A stretch of DNA of 64,000 nucleotides, taken from NCBI GenBank assembly GCA_018824085.1, contig JAHJHI010000009.1, positions 1 to 64,000 of the forward strand, written 5' to 3'. Numbering within the stretch: position 1 is the stretch's first letter; the number at the start of each line of letters is the position of its first letter. Positions 20,601 through 29,633 of this stretch are shown here, piece by piece. The position numbers and the translations under genes were made by a program. This stretch comes from Gammaproteobacteria bacterium. GTDB lineage: Bacteria > Pseudomonadota > Gammaproteobacteria > Burkholderiales > Rhodocyclaceae. The notes under the pieces are model-generated. The model had not been told where the DNA came from. It saw only the letters and a list, made by a program, of their open reading frames with translations, and did not search any database.

Positions 20601-23600
20601 CCGCCGGCACCGCCAGCAGATTGTTGGTCTGGTTGTACTGCACATAGCTGTTCCGGCTGTCATAGCCGTAGCCCTGCGCCAGCAGCCCCTTCTCCGGTGA
20701 ATACGCCTGCGCGCGGACGATGTAGGCGGACGTTGCGCCCGGCAGTTCGGCACCGTTGATGTTGACCGCGATGGTGGCACCGGCCGCCGCCGGCACCGAG
20801 AACAACTGGCGCTCGCCGTAGAAGCTCAGCACGCCCGGGCGGTCCAGCGCACTGCTCACGGTGATCGTGCGCTGAAGCGTCTGGCCGTCCTCGGCCGCCG
20901 TGATGCTGCCGGTCAGCTCCGCGTTGCGCCCCTGCGCGGTACGTACCGCAACGATGTAGGCACCTTCGCGCACCACACTGATCAGACGGCGCCCGGCGCC
21001 GTCGGTCGTGCCCTGGTAGCAGCCCGTGCAACCGGCCATCGTCAGGCGCACTTCGGCGCCCTGGATCGGCGCATTGCCGGCGTCGCCGTCCAGTACCGTC
21101 AGCTGCACGCTGGCCAGCGCCGGCAGCACGAGTGCAAGCGTCTGGCTGTCGTTGTTGGCGGCGATGGTGCCGGCATACACACGCTCGCTGGCCGAATCGG
21201 ACGGATGCACCGCGCGCAGCGTGAAGGCGCCGACCGGTGACGGGACGGCAAGGCGACCCTGTCCGTCGGTGCGGCCGACATAGCGGTTGTTGATGCCGCT
21301 GGCCGGTGCGCTCAGATAGACATTGGCGCTCGCCGCCACCGCGCCTCGCGCGAAGCTGAGCTGCAGCTGGATCGATCCGGTGCCGGTCAGCGTCACGTTG
21401 TGCGTGCTGACCTGGTTCGCGCTGACGGAGACGTCGACCAGCGTCGTCGCGCCGGTGCGGCTGTCATACGCCGTCAGCCGGTAGTCGCCCACCGGCAGCG
21501 CGCTGAAGTTGTACCGGCCGAGCGAATCGGTCGTCGTGTTGCGCACGATGGAGCGCGACACGGTCAGCGACTCGATGCGCACCGAGCTGCTGACACTGGC
21601 TTCGCCATTGGCCGTCACGATGACGCCGGTGGCCGAGCCCGCGGCTTCGATGTCGATGTCGGTCACCGTCACTTCGCCCTCGGTCACCGCCACGGCAGCG
21701 CGCGCGCCGATGAGGCCGGTGCCCTGGTTGTGCGGAATCGTGGCGTCGAGCCGGAACACGCCGGCCGGCATGCCGGGCAGCACATAGGTGCCGTCACCGG
21801 CAATGGTGACCGACACGGCACCACGGCCCGAAGGTACCGACGTGCGTACGGTGCCGCCGCCGGTGCCGTAGTCGGCGGGTCCGGCCACGGTGCCGGTCAG
21901 GACGCCGGACGGGAAGGACAGGTCGGCCACCGCGCGACCGCTGTCCGGGTCGACGGCCGCGGTGGTCGCGCCGGCTGCAATGCCGGTCACCGGATGGCCC
22001 GTGCCCCAGCCATAGGAGCAGGCCTTGCCGACCGACTTCACTTCGACCTCGAAGCCGACCGGCAGCGGGATCGACGACACATCCTGGATGCGTCCGCCGA
22101 TGCTGTACGCGCCGGCCGCGCTGGCACGCAGATTGAGCACGCCCGACGGTTCGATCTCGCAATCGCTGAGCGAGTACTGGACCGGCAGCCAGGTGCGGCC
22201 GAACAACGGATGCAGGCTGCGCACCTGCACCGTGCCCAACGCAACCGGCGTGCGCAGGTCACCTTCGAACACCGTCCCGCTCACGCTGCCGAGCACGCTG
22301 GGCAGCGCGTCGACCACGCTGACACCGCCGTCCGGGATCGTGAAGTTGGCGATGGACGTCATTTCCTCGCTGTCCAGCGACTGCAGTGCTTCCGGCGGCA
22401 AGCGGCTCAGCCGCTCGGCGGCATGGCGTGCCGACGCGCGGCTGATCTGCGGTGCCACGAAGTGCATCAGCGTCACGCGGCCGCCGGCCGGCACCGTCAC
22501 GCTGCGCCAGCCCGCCTCCAGCCGGTTGGGGCCGGATGTCTCGTGACCGAACACGTCGGGCGTTGCCGCGCTCGCGCTGCGATCGCCGAACACCATCGCG
22601 AGCGCCGGCTCGGAGGTGCTGATGAACGGGTCGGCATCGCTGCCGTCGTCGATCACCGCCCAGGCATCCACACCGGCTTGCATCGTTGCGTCGCCACTGG
22701 ACGTATCGACGACGCGCAGGCTCGAATCGGAGAAGCCGCTGCGCACATTGACCGTCACCGTGACCGGCGCGGCGCCCGGATTCTCCAGGATGTCGAGATA
22801 GCGCGCGAAGTAGCCGCCGCGCGGCACGAACACCTTGCGCTTGACGTTCAGCCCGGCGATCTGCGCGTCCTGCGTGACCGCGAACTGGCGCCGGCCCGCT
22901 TCGAGGAAGGCGGTGCCGTCACCGATGAAGCGCTCGCCATCGATCTCCAGTACCGAGCCGCCCGGCAGCGCCGTCGTGCCGCCGCTGAACATGCTGTACG
23001 ACGCGCGCCAGCCGCCGTTGATCTGGGCTCCGTCCTCGATGTCGTACTTGAAGTTGTTGGCGTCCCACAGCGTCGCCGGCAGCGGAATGCGGTTGTCGGC
23101 GAGCACCAGCGACACGCTGCGCTCCTGGCCGTCCGCGCTGATCAGCACGTCGGCGTCGGCGTAGCGCAAGGTCACCGTGTCCTCGGCCGATACCGAATAG
23201 CTGGCCGCGGCAACGCCGTCGAAGCGGAAGTCGCCCAGACTGTTGGTGTTGACCGCATTGGTCGACACCACGCCGTCGGTCCGGCGCAACACGACGCGCA
23301 CGTTGGCGGCGCGCGTGCTGCCGTCCGGACGCAGCACGGTACCGCTGACCGCACCGGCGGCAGGCAGTGCGAGCACCACGCTTTCCTGTGCGCCGTCACC
23401 CGGCAGCGTGACCGTCGTGCTGGTCACGAGGGCGGAATTGTCCGGATGCGCCGCGCTCACCGTGAGCGCGACACCGGCCGGCACGCTGAAGCTCGCGCCG
23501 CCGCCGCCGTCGGTCCGCACGCTGGATCGTCCGGTCACGCTGACGCGCGCATTCGGCGCCGCGACACCGCGTTCGAAATTCACCTGCACGGTGAGCGTGC

Positions 23601-26600
23601 CGATGCCGCTCAGCGTCAGGTCCTGCACCGTCTGCGTCGCGGCCGGTACCGTCACGTCCGCGCTGGCGCTGAGCCCGGTGTTGCTGCTGGCGCGCAGCGC
23701 GTGCGCGCCGACCCGCACGTCGGTGAATCGATAGGCGCCACCGGTGTCCGTCGTCGTCGAGCGATACGGCGCGTAGCAGCAGATGTACTCCGGATCCAGC
23801 TGCACGCTGACGCCGACGGCCGGATCGCCGTTGGCGGCGCGCACGATGCCGGTCAGCTCGCCGGTCGGCTCCATCGTCACGTCCGCCACCGTGGTTTCGG
23901 CGGCCGGTACGGAGGCCGGACCAGTCGCGCTGCCGAGTATCGGCTGACCCTGCGGATGCGGCTGCGCGGCACTGACGAGGTAGTCACCCGGAATGAGGCC
24001 GGTGAACACATAGCTGCCGTCGCTGCCGATCGGCGCGCTCAGCGTCGTCGAGTTGCCGGCCGGATAGCGGTACGGAATGGTGGCCGAGCCGCCGGACACC
24101 AGCACGCCGCCCGCGCGGCGCACCGTGCCCTTGAGCAGCCCGGTGTTGACGAAGGCGACGTCGGACGAACGCGTGGTCTGGCCGGCGTCGAACCCGGCCG
24201 TGACGACGGGGCTTTCCTCGCGGGTGAGCGGATGCGTCGCGAACAGGCGGAAGCGGTCCTGCGCGATGGCGCGCACGGAGGCGCTGCCGGAACTCGCGGA
24301 CCTGAACGCGAAGGTGCCGTCGTTGGCCGACGTCGTCGTGTAGGTGCGGCCGAACAGCGGCTGTTCGCTACGGAACGTGAGCGTCGCACCCGGCACCGGC
24401 GTCGAACTGTCGCCGGCGTAGACGACACCCTGCAACACGCTGCCGGTCGTCGAAGGCAGCGGATCGAGCGTGCTCAGGCCGTCGGCCGGCACGCGGAAGT
24501 TGCGGATGATGGCGCGCTCTTCGGCGGTCAGTCCATCCAGCGCTTCCGGCGGCAGTTGGGCCAGGCGCTGCGCTGCGGTGCGCGCCGGAATACGGCCGGT
24601 CTGCTGCACCGAGAAGTGCATGAAGGCAACGCTGGCACCCGGCTGCACAGTCACCTGCTGCCATTCGACATGCAGGCGGGCCACGGTGTTCAGCGCAGTC
24701 GTGCCGCCGGCGCCGGCGGCAAGTTCTCCGCCCTCACCGTCGAACACCCAGGCCACGGCCGGATTGCCGCCGCTGATGAAGGGGTCGGCGTCGGTGTCGT
24801 CGTCGGCCACGACCCAGCGGTCAGCCCCGGCGCCGGTGCCCACGGTGAACACGGCGTCATTGCTGGAACTGTCGACCACGCGCGCACCGACCACGCCCGG
24901 CGCGATGTGCGTGCTCACCTTCACCTGCACGGTGACCGGCGTGGCGCCCCGGTTCTCCAGCACTTCGAGATAGCGCGCGAAGTAGCCGCTGCGCGGCACG
25001 TAGATGCGCCGCGTCACGGTCAGGCCGGACGCCTGGTTCAGTTCGTCGACTTCGAGCAGCTGGCCGTCCTGGGTCAGCCGGCCGACGGAACCGTCGCCAT
25101 TCGTGAAGGGCACGGCCACGTTGCCGACGACAATGTCGAGCAGCGCGGCACGGCGCGCGGCGGCGCCGTCGCCGTCATACACGCTGTTGTCGCCACGCGC
25201 GATGCTGCCGTCACCCTGCAGGTCGAACACGAAGCCATTCGCGTCGTAGCGGCTGACCGGCAGATTGACCGCGCTGTCGAGCAGATCGAGATCGATGCTC
25301 ACGTCGTCGAGGTCGAAGCGCACGCTGCCGCTTTCCTGAGCCTGCAGGCGTCCGTCGCCGCTGCGCGCGCGCAGCGTGAAGGCGCCGGCCGGCACGTCGG
25401 CGAAACTGTAACTGCCGTCCGCCTGCGAATAGGCGTCCCAGCTGCCGCCGTACGTCGGATCCGGATTCGACAGCGTGACGCGGATGTTGCCGATCGGCGC
25501 GCCGCCCGCGCCATTGAGCGTACGGCCGGCTACGGTGCCCGCGCCGAGCAGCGCCAAGTCACGCACCAGCGCTTCGCCATCGGCCGACAGGCGGAAGTCG
25601 CCGCGTGCGCGCACGCGTCCGCTGATCCGCGCCGTCACGCGGTAGTCGACGCCGACCTCGATCTGGTCGAACCGGTAGCTGCCGTCGATGCCGGTCGTGA
25701 ACACGCGGTTCTCGCCGCCGCCGGTCAGACGCGTCAGGCGCACTTCCACGCCGCTCTGCGGGTCGGCCGACAGGCCTTTGGTGACCAACCCGCTGACCGA
25801 GCCGATGTCCTTGCGCGTCATCACGAGCGTGACGTCCGCCGCGTTGCCGTTGACCAGCGTGCCGTCCGCATTGCCGCTCAGGCGCTGCAGGCCGCTGCCG
25901 CGCGTGGCGAGCAGGCTGAAGTCGCCGTTGAACACGCGTTCGAACGTCGCACGGCCGTCCGCATCGGTGACCGCCGTATAGGAGCCGCCGAACGGACTGG
26001 CACTGGTCAGCGTCACGGCCGCGCCGGCCACGGCCTGACCGTCGTTGTCCTCGGCGCGCACGTTGACCGCGCCCAGGCCGATCATGCGGATGCGCACGCT
26101 GCGCACTTCGTTGAGTGCGGAAATGCGTGACACCGCCTGGCCCTTGTCACCGTCCGCCGCGTGGGTGGCAACCAGCGTGAAGTCGCCCAGCGGGACCGCG
26201 GGTATCGCGAAGTTGCCGGCCGCGTCTGCGGCGACGGTGATCGCGGTACGGCCGTTGATCTTCAGTTCGACCGTCGCACCGCTCACCGCGGTGACGTTGT
26301 CGACCCGGAACACGCTGCCGTTGATCGCGCCGGTCGCCGCCAGCGTGACGTCAGCCGTGACCGCCTCGCCGTCGCCGGCGATGCGGCCGCTGCCGAAGCC
26401 GGCCAGTTCGGTCGCCGGATTGCGGGCGTATGCGGTGAAGTCGCCCACGAACTGCGGGTTCGCCACATAGCGCCCGGACGCGTCCGTCATGACGGTGACC
26501 GACCCGCCGAACACGCCGGCGTTGGTGATCTGCACCGGTACGCCGGCCTGCGCCACACCATTGGGATCGCGCACCACGCCTTCGATGCGGCCCTGCCCCA

Positions 26601-28587
26601 GGAACACGACATTCGCCGTGACCGGTTCGCCGGCCACGATGGCGGTCAGCACGACCTGCGTGCGCCCGCGATTGCCGTTGCCGTCACTCGCGTCGATGGT
26701 GTAGCTGCCGGCGCGGCTGATCGGCAGGCCGAACTGGCCTTGCGCATTGGTGGTCGCCGTCGTGCCGTCCGGGCTCAGCGTGACGGTCACGCCCGCGCCG
26801 ACCGGCGTGCGCCCGTCGCGGTCGAACACGGTGCCGACGATGCCGCTGGACGCCAGTTGCAGATTGACCGTCACCACGGAACCGTCACCCGGCACATTGC
26901 CGCCGGCCGTGCCGGTTTCGCCCTGACCGGCCACCGCGGTCACGCTGAATGCGCCGACCGGCACGCCATCAACGATGTAGTTGCCATTGACGTCGGTGCG
27001 CGTGACATAGCTGAGGCGACTGCCGACCAGAGACTGCACGGTGACGGCCGCATCGGCCACGGCACCGCCGGCGCTGCGCGTGACCGCGCCGCGCACGGTG
27101 CCGGTCGGGCCGAACACGACGTTGCGCGTCAGCACCTGCCCGCCCTGATTCAGGATGAGTCCGGTCTCGCGTCCGCGCAGCCGCCCGTCCAGCATCGCGT
27201 CGAGCGCGTACGGCCCGTCGGACAGCGGCAGCGAATCGAAGCGGAACACGCCGTCGGCGCCGGTCAGCTGTTGCGTGATGATGCCGCGCGACACGGATAC
27301 CAGTCGCACCTGCACGCCTTCCTGCGGCGTGGTGTTGTCGGACGCCAGCACCGCGCCGGCAATGCTGCCCACCGGCTGCAACTTCAGGCTCAGTGCCAGC
27401 GTGCCGCCGGCGGCAACCTGCCCGTTGGCGGTGCCGACGAGTCCGCTGGACGGATCCACGGTGGACGCGCTCAGATACCCGGTGGGCACGCGCTCGAAAA
27501 CGACCCGCCCGGCCGCGTCCGTCGCGACCGTGCGGATGTCGCGCGTCGCGCCGAGGCTGGTGAAGGTGACCGGCGCGTTCGCGACGGACGAACCCGTGGC
27601 GTCGAGCACCGTCACGCTGACGGTGCCCTGCCCGTTCATGCGCACGTCGATGCGCGCTTCTTCGCCGCTGTTCTGCAGATTGCCCCACGCCTGCCCGTGG
27701 TCGCCGGTGGCCGGATCAACGACCGAAATCGTGAAGCTGCCGGCACTCACATCGGGTATCGCATACTCGCCGGCGCTGTCGGTGCGCACGGTCGCCAGCG
27801 TTTCGCGCGGCTGGTTGCGCGTGACGGACACTTCCGCGCCCGCCACCGGCGTCGCGCCATTGGCCTGCAGCACACGCCCGGCGAGGCGCCCGCGCGGCCC
27901 CAGCTGCAGCAGCGTGCTGCCCTGGACGCCTTCGTTCTGCCCGGCCATGACGACGCGCGCGGCCGAACCGGCCGCGAACTGCGCCATCACCTGCACGCGG
28001 CCGGTGTCGTCAACGGTCGCGATCAGCGGATTGCTGGACGTAAACAGCGTGCCCCGGGCCTTGCCCGTGAGGTCCACCGTGGTGCCGTCACGCAGCACGC
28101 CGGTTGCCGACAACTGCGTCGTCTCGCCGCCATTCAGACGCGCCTGCGCCGCTTCCACGCCCAGCGCGAGGGGAACCGGCGTCGTCGGCCTCCAGAAGAT
28201 TTCACCGGCATACACCACCGACGAACCGAATTCCGGGAAAGCCAGTTCGGTCTCGCCGACGGTGCCGTCGGAACAGGTCACGCGCACGCGAAACGGCGGC
28301 GCCGGTATCTGCGGTGCGTTCGGGCCGATGGCGGCCGCCGCACCCGGCAGGTTGTAGATGGTGAAGCTGTAGTCGGCCTGCAGCGGCGCGTTCCGGTTCA
28401 GCGCGGACACCGTGCACGACGCATCCGCAGCGGGCGGCACGCCCTGCGCGAACGCAACCGACATCATCGCGAAGAGGATCAGCACGAGGCCGGTGATCCG
28501 GCTGAACACGCCGGACAGACGTCCGCTGCGTCGGGCGCCCGCGCCCGTCGGCCGGTTCCGCTTCATGGCTCCGCCACGCGCACTCAT
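17626..28587 (-). CDS. Giant (about 3653 aa) exported protein: Big2-type Ig domain, many carboxypeptidase-regulatory-like repeats, three copies of an unnamed ~230-aa module
   Basis: Single uninterrupted ORF with signal peptide (GLVLILFAMMSVAFAQG), repeated G-x-V-x(n)-DG-x(n)-G-A-x-V ... TDAxGxFxFxxVPxGxY units. Start overlaps stop of 28584..29186 by 4 bp. Confidence 0.92.
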   Translation of the reverse strand: MSARGGAMKRNRPTGAGARRSGRLSGVFSRITGLVLILFAMMSVAFAQGVPPAADASCTVSALNRNAPLQADYSFTIYNLPGAAAAIGPNAPQIPAPPFRVRVTCSDGTVGETELAFPEFGSSVVYAGEIFWRPTTPVPLALGVEAAQARLNGGETTQLSATGVLRDGTTVDLTGKARGTLFTSSNPLIATVDDTGRVQVMAQFAAGSAARVVMAGQNEGVQGSTLLQLGPRGRLAGRVLQANGATPVAGAEVSVTRNQPRETLATVRTDSAGEYAIPDVSAGSFTISVVDPATGDHGQAWGNLQNSGEEARIDVRMNGQGTVSVTVLDATGSSVANAPVTFTSLGATRDIRTVATDAAGRVVFERVPTGYLSASTVDPSSGLVGTANGQVAAGGTLALSLKLQPVGSIAGAVLASDNTTPQEGVQVRLVSVSRGIITQQLTGADGVFRFDSLPLSDGPYALDAMLDGRLRGRETGLILNQGGQVLTRNVVFGPTGTVRGAVTRSAGGAVADAAVTVQSLVGSRLSYVTRTDVNGNYIVDGVPVGAFSVTAVAGQGETGTAGGNVPGDGSVVTVNLQLASSGIVGTVFDRDGRTPVGAGVTVTLSPDGTTATTNAQGQFGLPISRAGSYTIDASDGNGNRGRTQVVLTAIVAGEPVTANVVFLGQGRIEGVVRDPNGVAQAGVPVQITNAGVFGGSVTVMTDASGRYVANPQFVGDFTAYARNPATELAGFGSGRIAGDGEAVTADVTLAATGAINGSVFRVDNVTAVSGATVELKINGRTAITVAADAAGNFAIPAVPLGDFTLVATHAADGDKGQAVSRISALNEVRSVRIRMIGLGAVNVRAEDNDGQAVAGAAVTLTSASPFGGSYTAVTDADGRATFERVFNGDFSLLATRGSGLQRLSGNADGTLVNGNAADVTLVMTRKDIGSVSGLVTKGLSADPQSGVEVRLTRLTGGGENRVFTTGIDGSYRFDQIEVGVDYRVTARISGRVRARGDFRLSADGEALVRDLALLGAGTVAGRTLNGAGGAPIGNIRVTLSNPDPTYGGSWDAYSQADGSYSFADVPAGAFTLRARSGDGRLQAQESGSVRFDLDDVSIDLDLLDSAVNLPVSRYDANGFVFDLQGDGSIARGDNSVYDGDGAAARRAALLDIVVGNVAVPFTNGDGSVGRLTQDGQLLEVDELNQASGLTVTRRIYVPRSGYFARYLEVLENRGATPVTVQVKVSTHIAPGVVGARVVDSSSNDAVFTVGTGAGADRWVVADDDTDADPFISGGNPAVAWVFDGEGGELAAGAGGTTALNTVARLHVEWQQVTVQPGASVAFMHFSVQQTGRIPARTAAQRLAQLPPEALDGLTAEERAIIRNFRVPADGLSTLDPLPSTTGSVLQGVVYAGDSSTPVPGATLTFRSEQPLFGRTYTTTSANDGTFAFRSASSGSASVRAIAQDRFRLFATHPLTREESPVVTAGFDAGQTTRSSDVAFVNTGLLKGTVRRAGGVLVSGGSATIPYRYPAGNSTTLSAPIGSDGSYVFTGLIPGDYLVSAAQPHPQGQPILGSATGPASVPAAETTVADVTMEPTGELTGIVRAANGDPAVGVSVQLDPEYICCYAPYRSTTTDTGGAYRFTDVRVGAHALRASSNTGLSASADVTVPAATQTVQDLTLSGIGTLTVQVNFERGVAAPNARVSVTGRSSVRTDGGGGASFSVPAGVALTVSAAHPDNSALVTSTTVTLPGDGAQESVVLALPAAGAVSGTVLRPDGSTRAANVRVVLRRTDGVVSTNAVNTNSLGDFRFDGVAAASYSVSAEDTVTLRYADADVLISADGQERSVSLVLADNRIPLPATLWDANNFKYDIEDGAQINGGWRASYSMFSGGTTALPGGSVLEIDGERFIGDGTAFLEAGRRQFAVTQDAQIAGLNVKRKVFVPRGGYFARYLDILENPGAAPVTVTVNVRSGFSDSSLRVVDTSSGDATMQAGVDAWAVIDDGSDADPFISTSEPALAMVFGDRSASAATPDVFGHETSGPNRLEAGWRSVTVPAGGRVTLMHFVAPQISRASARHAAERLSRLPPEALQSLDSEEMTSIANFTIPDGGVSVVDALPSVLGSVSGTVFEGDLRTPVALGTVQVRSLHPLFGRTWLPVQYSLSDCEIEPSGVLNLRASAAGAYSIGGRIQDVSSIPLPVGFEVEVKSVGKACSYGWGTGHPVTGIAAGATTAAVDPDSGRAVADLSFPSGVLTGTVAGPADYGTGGGTVRTSVPSGRGAVSVTIAGDGTYVLPGMPAGVFRLDATIPHNQGTGLIGARAAVAVTEGEVTVTDIDIEAAGSATGVIVTANGEASVSSSVRIESLTVSRSIVRNTTTDSLGRYNFSALPVGDYRLTAYDSRTGATTLVDVSVSANQVSTHNVTLTGTGSIQLQLSFARGAVAASANVYLSAPASGINNRYVGRTDGQGRLAVPSPVGAFTLRAVHPSDSASERVYAGTIAANNDSQTLALVLPALASVQLTVLDGDAGNAPIQGAEVRLTMAGCTGCYQGTTDGAGRRLISVVREGAYIVAVRTAQGRNAELTGSITAAEDGQTLQRTITVSSALDRPGVLSFYGERQLFSVPAAAGATIAVNINGAELPGATSAYIVRAQAYSPEKGLLAQGYGYDSRNSYVQYNQTNNLLAVPAAAEASYPIVISNWSNSATYLGGYRLQVRVNGEPVPVAAYSGGGVVRGTVMRADGITPAANQPVELSTSDALAMRVRTRTDSIGQFSFPAVPLAPYALQVLSDDASRALDTRMGELTQAGQVHNLDLQLQAQARIDVQVSVADGLTVPSQLYLTVTDALGTRNEGPVTFAGGESPSQVFSLRSYGDQVSIRAQHPNSSLIAATRDIVPVDGETLAVTLELEGAQLSGRVVSADGLALTSSAYVEVFRVSDGAYLHAFSTASDGSFSNIELPSGEALLLSVSDPFNGVRSQRTVTLVSGQPDPVELMLAGRGAITGVLTGSNGQVLANAWIDARYLYDERNGYEGSSGASTDAAGVFRIDGLPTGRPVTLSAEYYLRGRYYSATQTVQIGGNGQELVQDMVLELPAGAVTVHVFAADGQPIDELCEFALDFGGGGEGGPSLARGLAAASAEVADGDYASAVCEDGVQFVNLTDGEHVVSTRYGVASFTIADAGQVTADIIASVFKGNTRYRDGTPAPGTYVEALGPVSGELSYSTSTTSDERGVYRLVGVPAGSYTLYFEDVFGLHGEAVGTLADTASVRTLDLLLPLNGAVRGVVRDRSGQGVAGAEVYLRSSNLAYDRYAEADAGGGFRLDRVALGEVTVYARNPATGLVSTATATLASDGQVVDVVLDEPQVFSLSGTVFEEGSGTVVADAVVSAYGAAVGPFEPFSASTVADAAGAYSFAQLPLGSVELRVALGALGGQGVINQTSPGAGVLDLYLNAIVPLGYTFNSPDTSRYDFGCTGELGDGGYGTRGDAYDGAYMLSVGGNSFPCLDSAIVRNGGRELWLGPVGLGGLNVTRRLFVPEGGRYARYVDLLRNAGSSAVTVSVSVGSNLGSDSSTQVIVSPAATGNLYAVTREGSGFGDPALAHVFGGNANTAAPVVTINRDAINSTWVLDIPAGATAAIMHFAVQRASSDTDGAAAQARALVDGSDADMFRGLGADRGLIRNFVTP
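17629..18310 (-). repeat. Third (C-terminal) copy of the triplicated module
   Basis: RYDFGCTGELGDGG...LNVTRRLFVPEGGRYARYVDLLRNAGSSAVTVSVSVGSN...IMHFAVQ...GLIRNFVTP. Confidence 0.75.
22325..23085 (-). repeat. Second copy of the triplicated module
   Basis: WDANNFKYDIEDGAQI...LNVKRKVFVPRGGYFARYLDILENPGAAPVTVTVNVRSG...DDGSDADPFIS...LMHFVAPQ...SIANFTIP. Confidence 0.85.
24485..25260 (-). repeat. First copy of the triplicated module
   Basis: YDANGFVFDLQGDGSI...LTVTRRIYVPRSGYFARYLEVLENRGATPVTVQVKVSTH...DDDTDADPFIS...FMHFSVQQ...IIRNFRVP. Confidence 0.85.
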
Positions 28588-29186
28588 GGTTGTCCGTCCA
28601 GCAATGCCCCGGGTGCGACCTGCACACGGCCGCCGGGCGTGTTCCAGCTATTGAGCACCGGGCTCTTCGCCAGCGCCTGCGTCAGTTTCCACTGCCCCTG
28701 CTCGCGCGCGAACGCGACCGTATCCTTGAAGATCACCTTGGCCGACCGGCCGTCGCGCACCGAGTAGGCAAGCAGCACGTAGTTGCCGAATTCGACGCGC
28801 GTATCGAGCGACACGTCGCGCCCGCCCAGCACGGAGCGCCAGCGCGCGACAGCCGCCGTGCGCTCGGCCTCGCCCGACAGTTGAGCCTGCGCGAGCTGCT
28901 CGCGCGCCGCGCGGTTCCAGGTCAGCAGGAAGGCGTCGACGTCGCCCTTGCGCATCGCCGCGAAGTGGCTGCGCAACACGCCCAGCGGCGTATCGCCATC
29001 GGACGGCGCCGGCGCGCCGTCGGCGGACGACACCTGAAGCGGCGGATCGAAGTCGAATTGCTTGAACGGGTAGACCGTCTCGACGGTCAGCGTGCGGAAG
29101 CGCTCCACACCCTTCGGATCGGCGCCATGCGCGCTGCCTGCGCACAGGGCTGCCGCGAGACACATCGAGGTGACGACGATTTTCAT
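28584..29186 (-). CDS. Exported protein of unknown function
   Basis: 200 aa, signal peptide MKIVVTSMCLAAALCAGSAHGA, 4-bp overlaps with both neighbours. Confidence 0.75.
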   Translation of the reverse strand: MKIVVTSMCLAAALCAGSAHGADPKGVERFRTLTVETVYPFKQFDFDPPLQVSSADGAPAPSDGDTPLGVLRSHFAAMRKGDVDAFLLTWNRAAREQLAQAQLSGEAERTAAVARWRSVLGGRDVSLDTRVEFGNYVLLAYSVRDGRSAKVIFKDTVAFAREQGQWKLTQALAKSPVLNSWNTPGGRVQVAPGALLDGQP

Positions 29187-29620
29187 TTCCGGAACTTCCC
29201 ATCCTTGATTCGAGCACTGGCCAGAAGCAGGCCACCCGCCGCTGCCATGACCAACGGCAATCCGAACAACCCTGACGCGTCGATACGGTCATCCGCGAGG
29301 CGGATGTCCGTCGGCGCCAGACGCGGCACCGCCAGAGCGACCGCGTCGCCTATCGCACACGCTTCGCGCACCGGGCGCAGCGTCTTCACGCGCACGCGGC
29401 GCGCGGTGCCACCTTCATCGATCTCGATTTCCAGCAGTTCGCGCGCAACGTCGTCACCCGGCAGGCCGGGCTGCGGCGAGGACGAAATCTCGCGCACGAC
29501 CTCGCAGCCGGTGATGCGCCCCTGCACGGTGTCGACCCACAACACCCGCGCCGTACGATCGGCTGCCACCAGCACGGCGCCGGCCAGCAATGCGGCTCCG
29601 AATGCCCTGAACCCGTTCAC
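29183..29620 (-). CDS. Small membrane protein of unknown function with two predicted TM segments
   Basis: 145 aa, N-terminal and C-terminal hydrophobic helices flanking a beta-rich segment, tightly coupled to neighbours. Confidence 0.7.
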   Translation of the reverse strand: MNGFRAFGAALLAGAVLVAADRTARVLWVDTVQGRITGCEVVREISSSPQPGLPGDDVARELLEIEIDEGGTARRVRVKTLRPVREACAIGDAVALAVPRLAPTDIRLADDRIDASGLFGLPLVMAAAGGLLLASARIKDGKFRK

Positions 29621-29633
29621 GTGCGCGCCCCGC

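Noticed and set aside
21400-26130. 1576-aa plus-strand ORF
   Set aside because: Antisense shadow of the 3653-aa gene, which has clear repeats and a signal peptide.
17626-28587. Possible tandem DNA repeats or CRISPR-like array in the giant gene
   Set aside because: Repetition is at protein level with diverged DNA; no regular short direct repeats with unique spacers.
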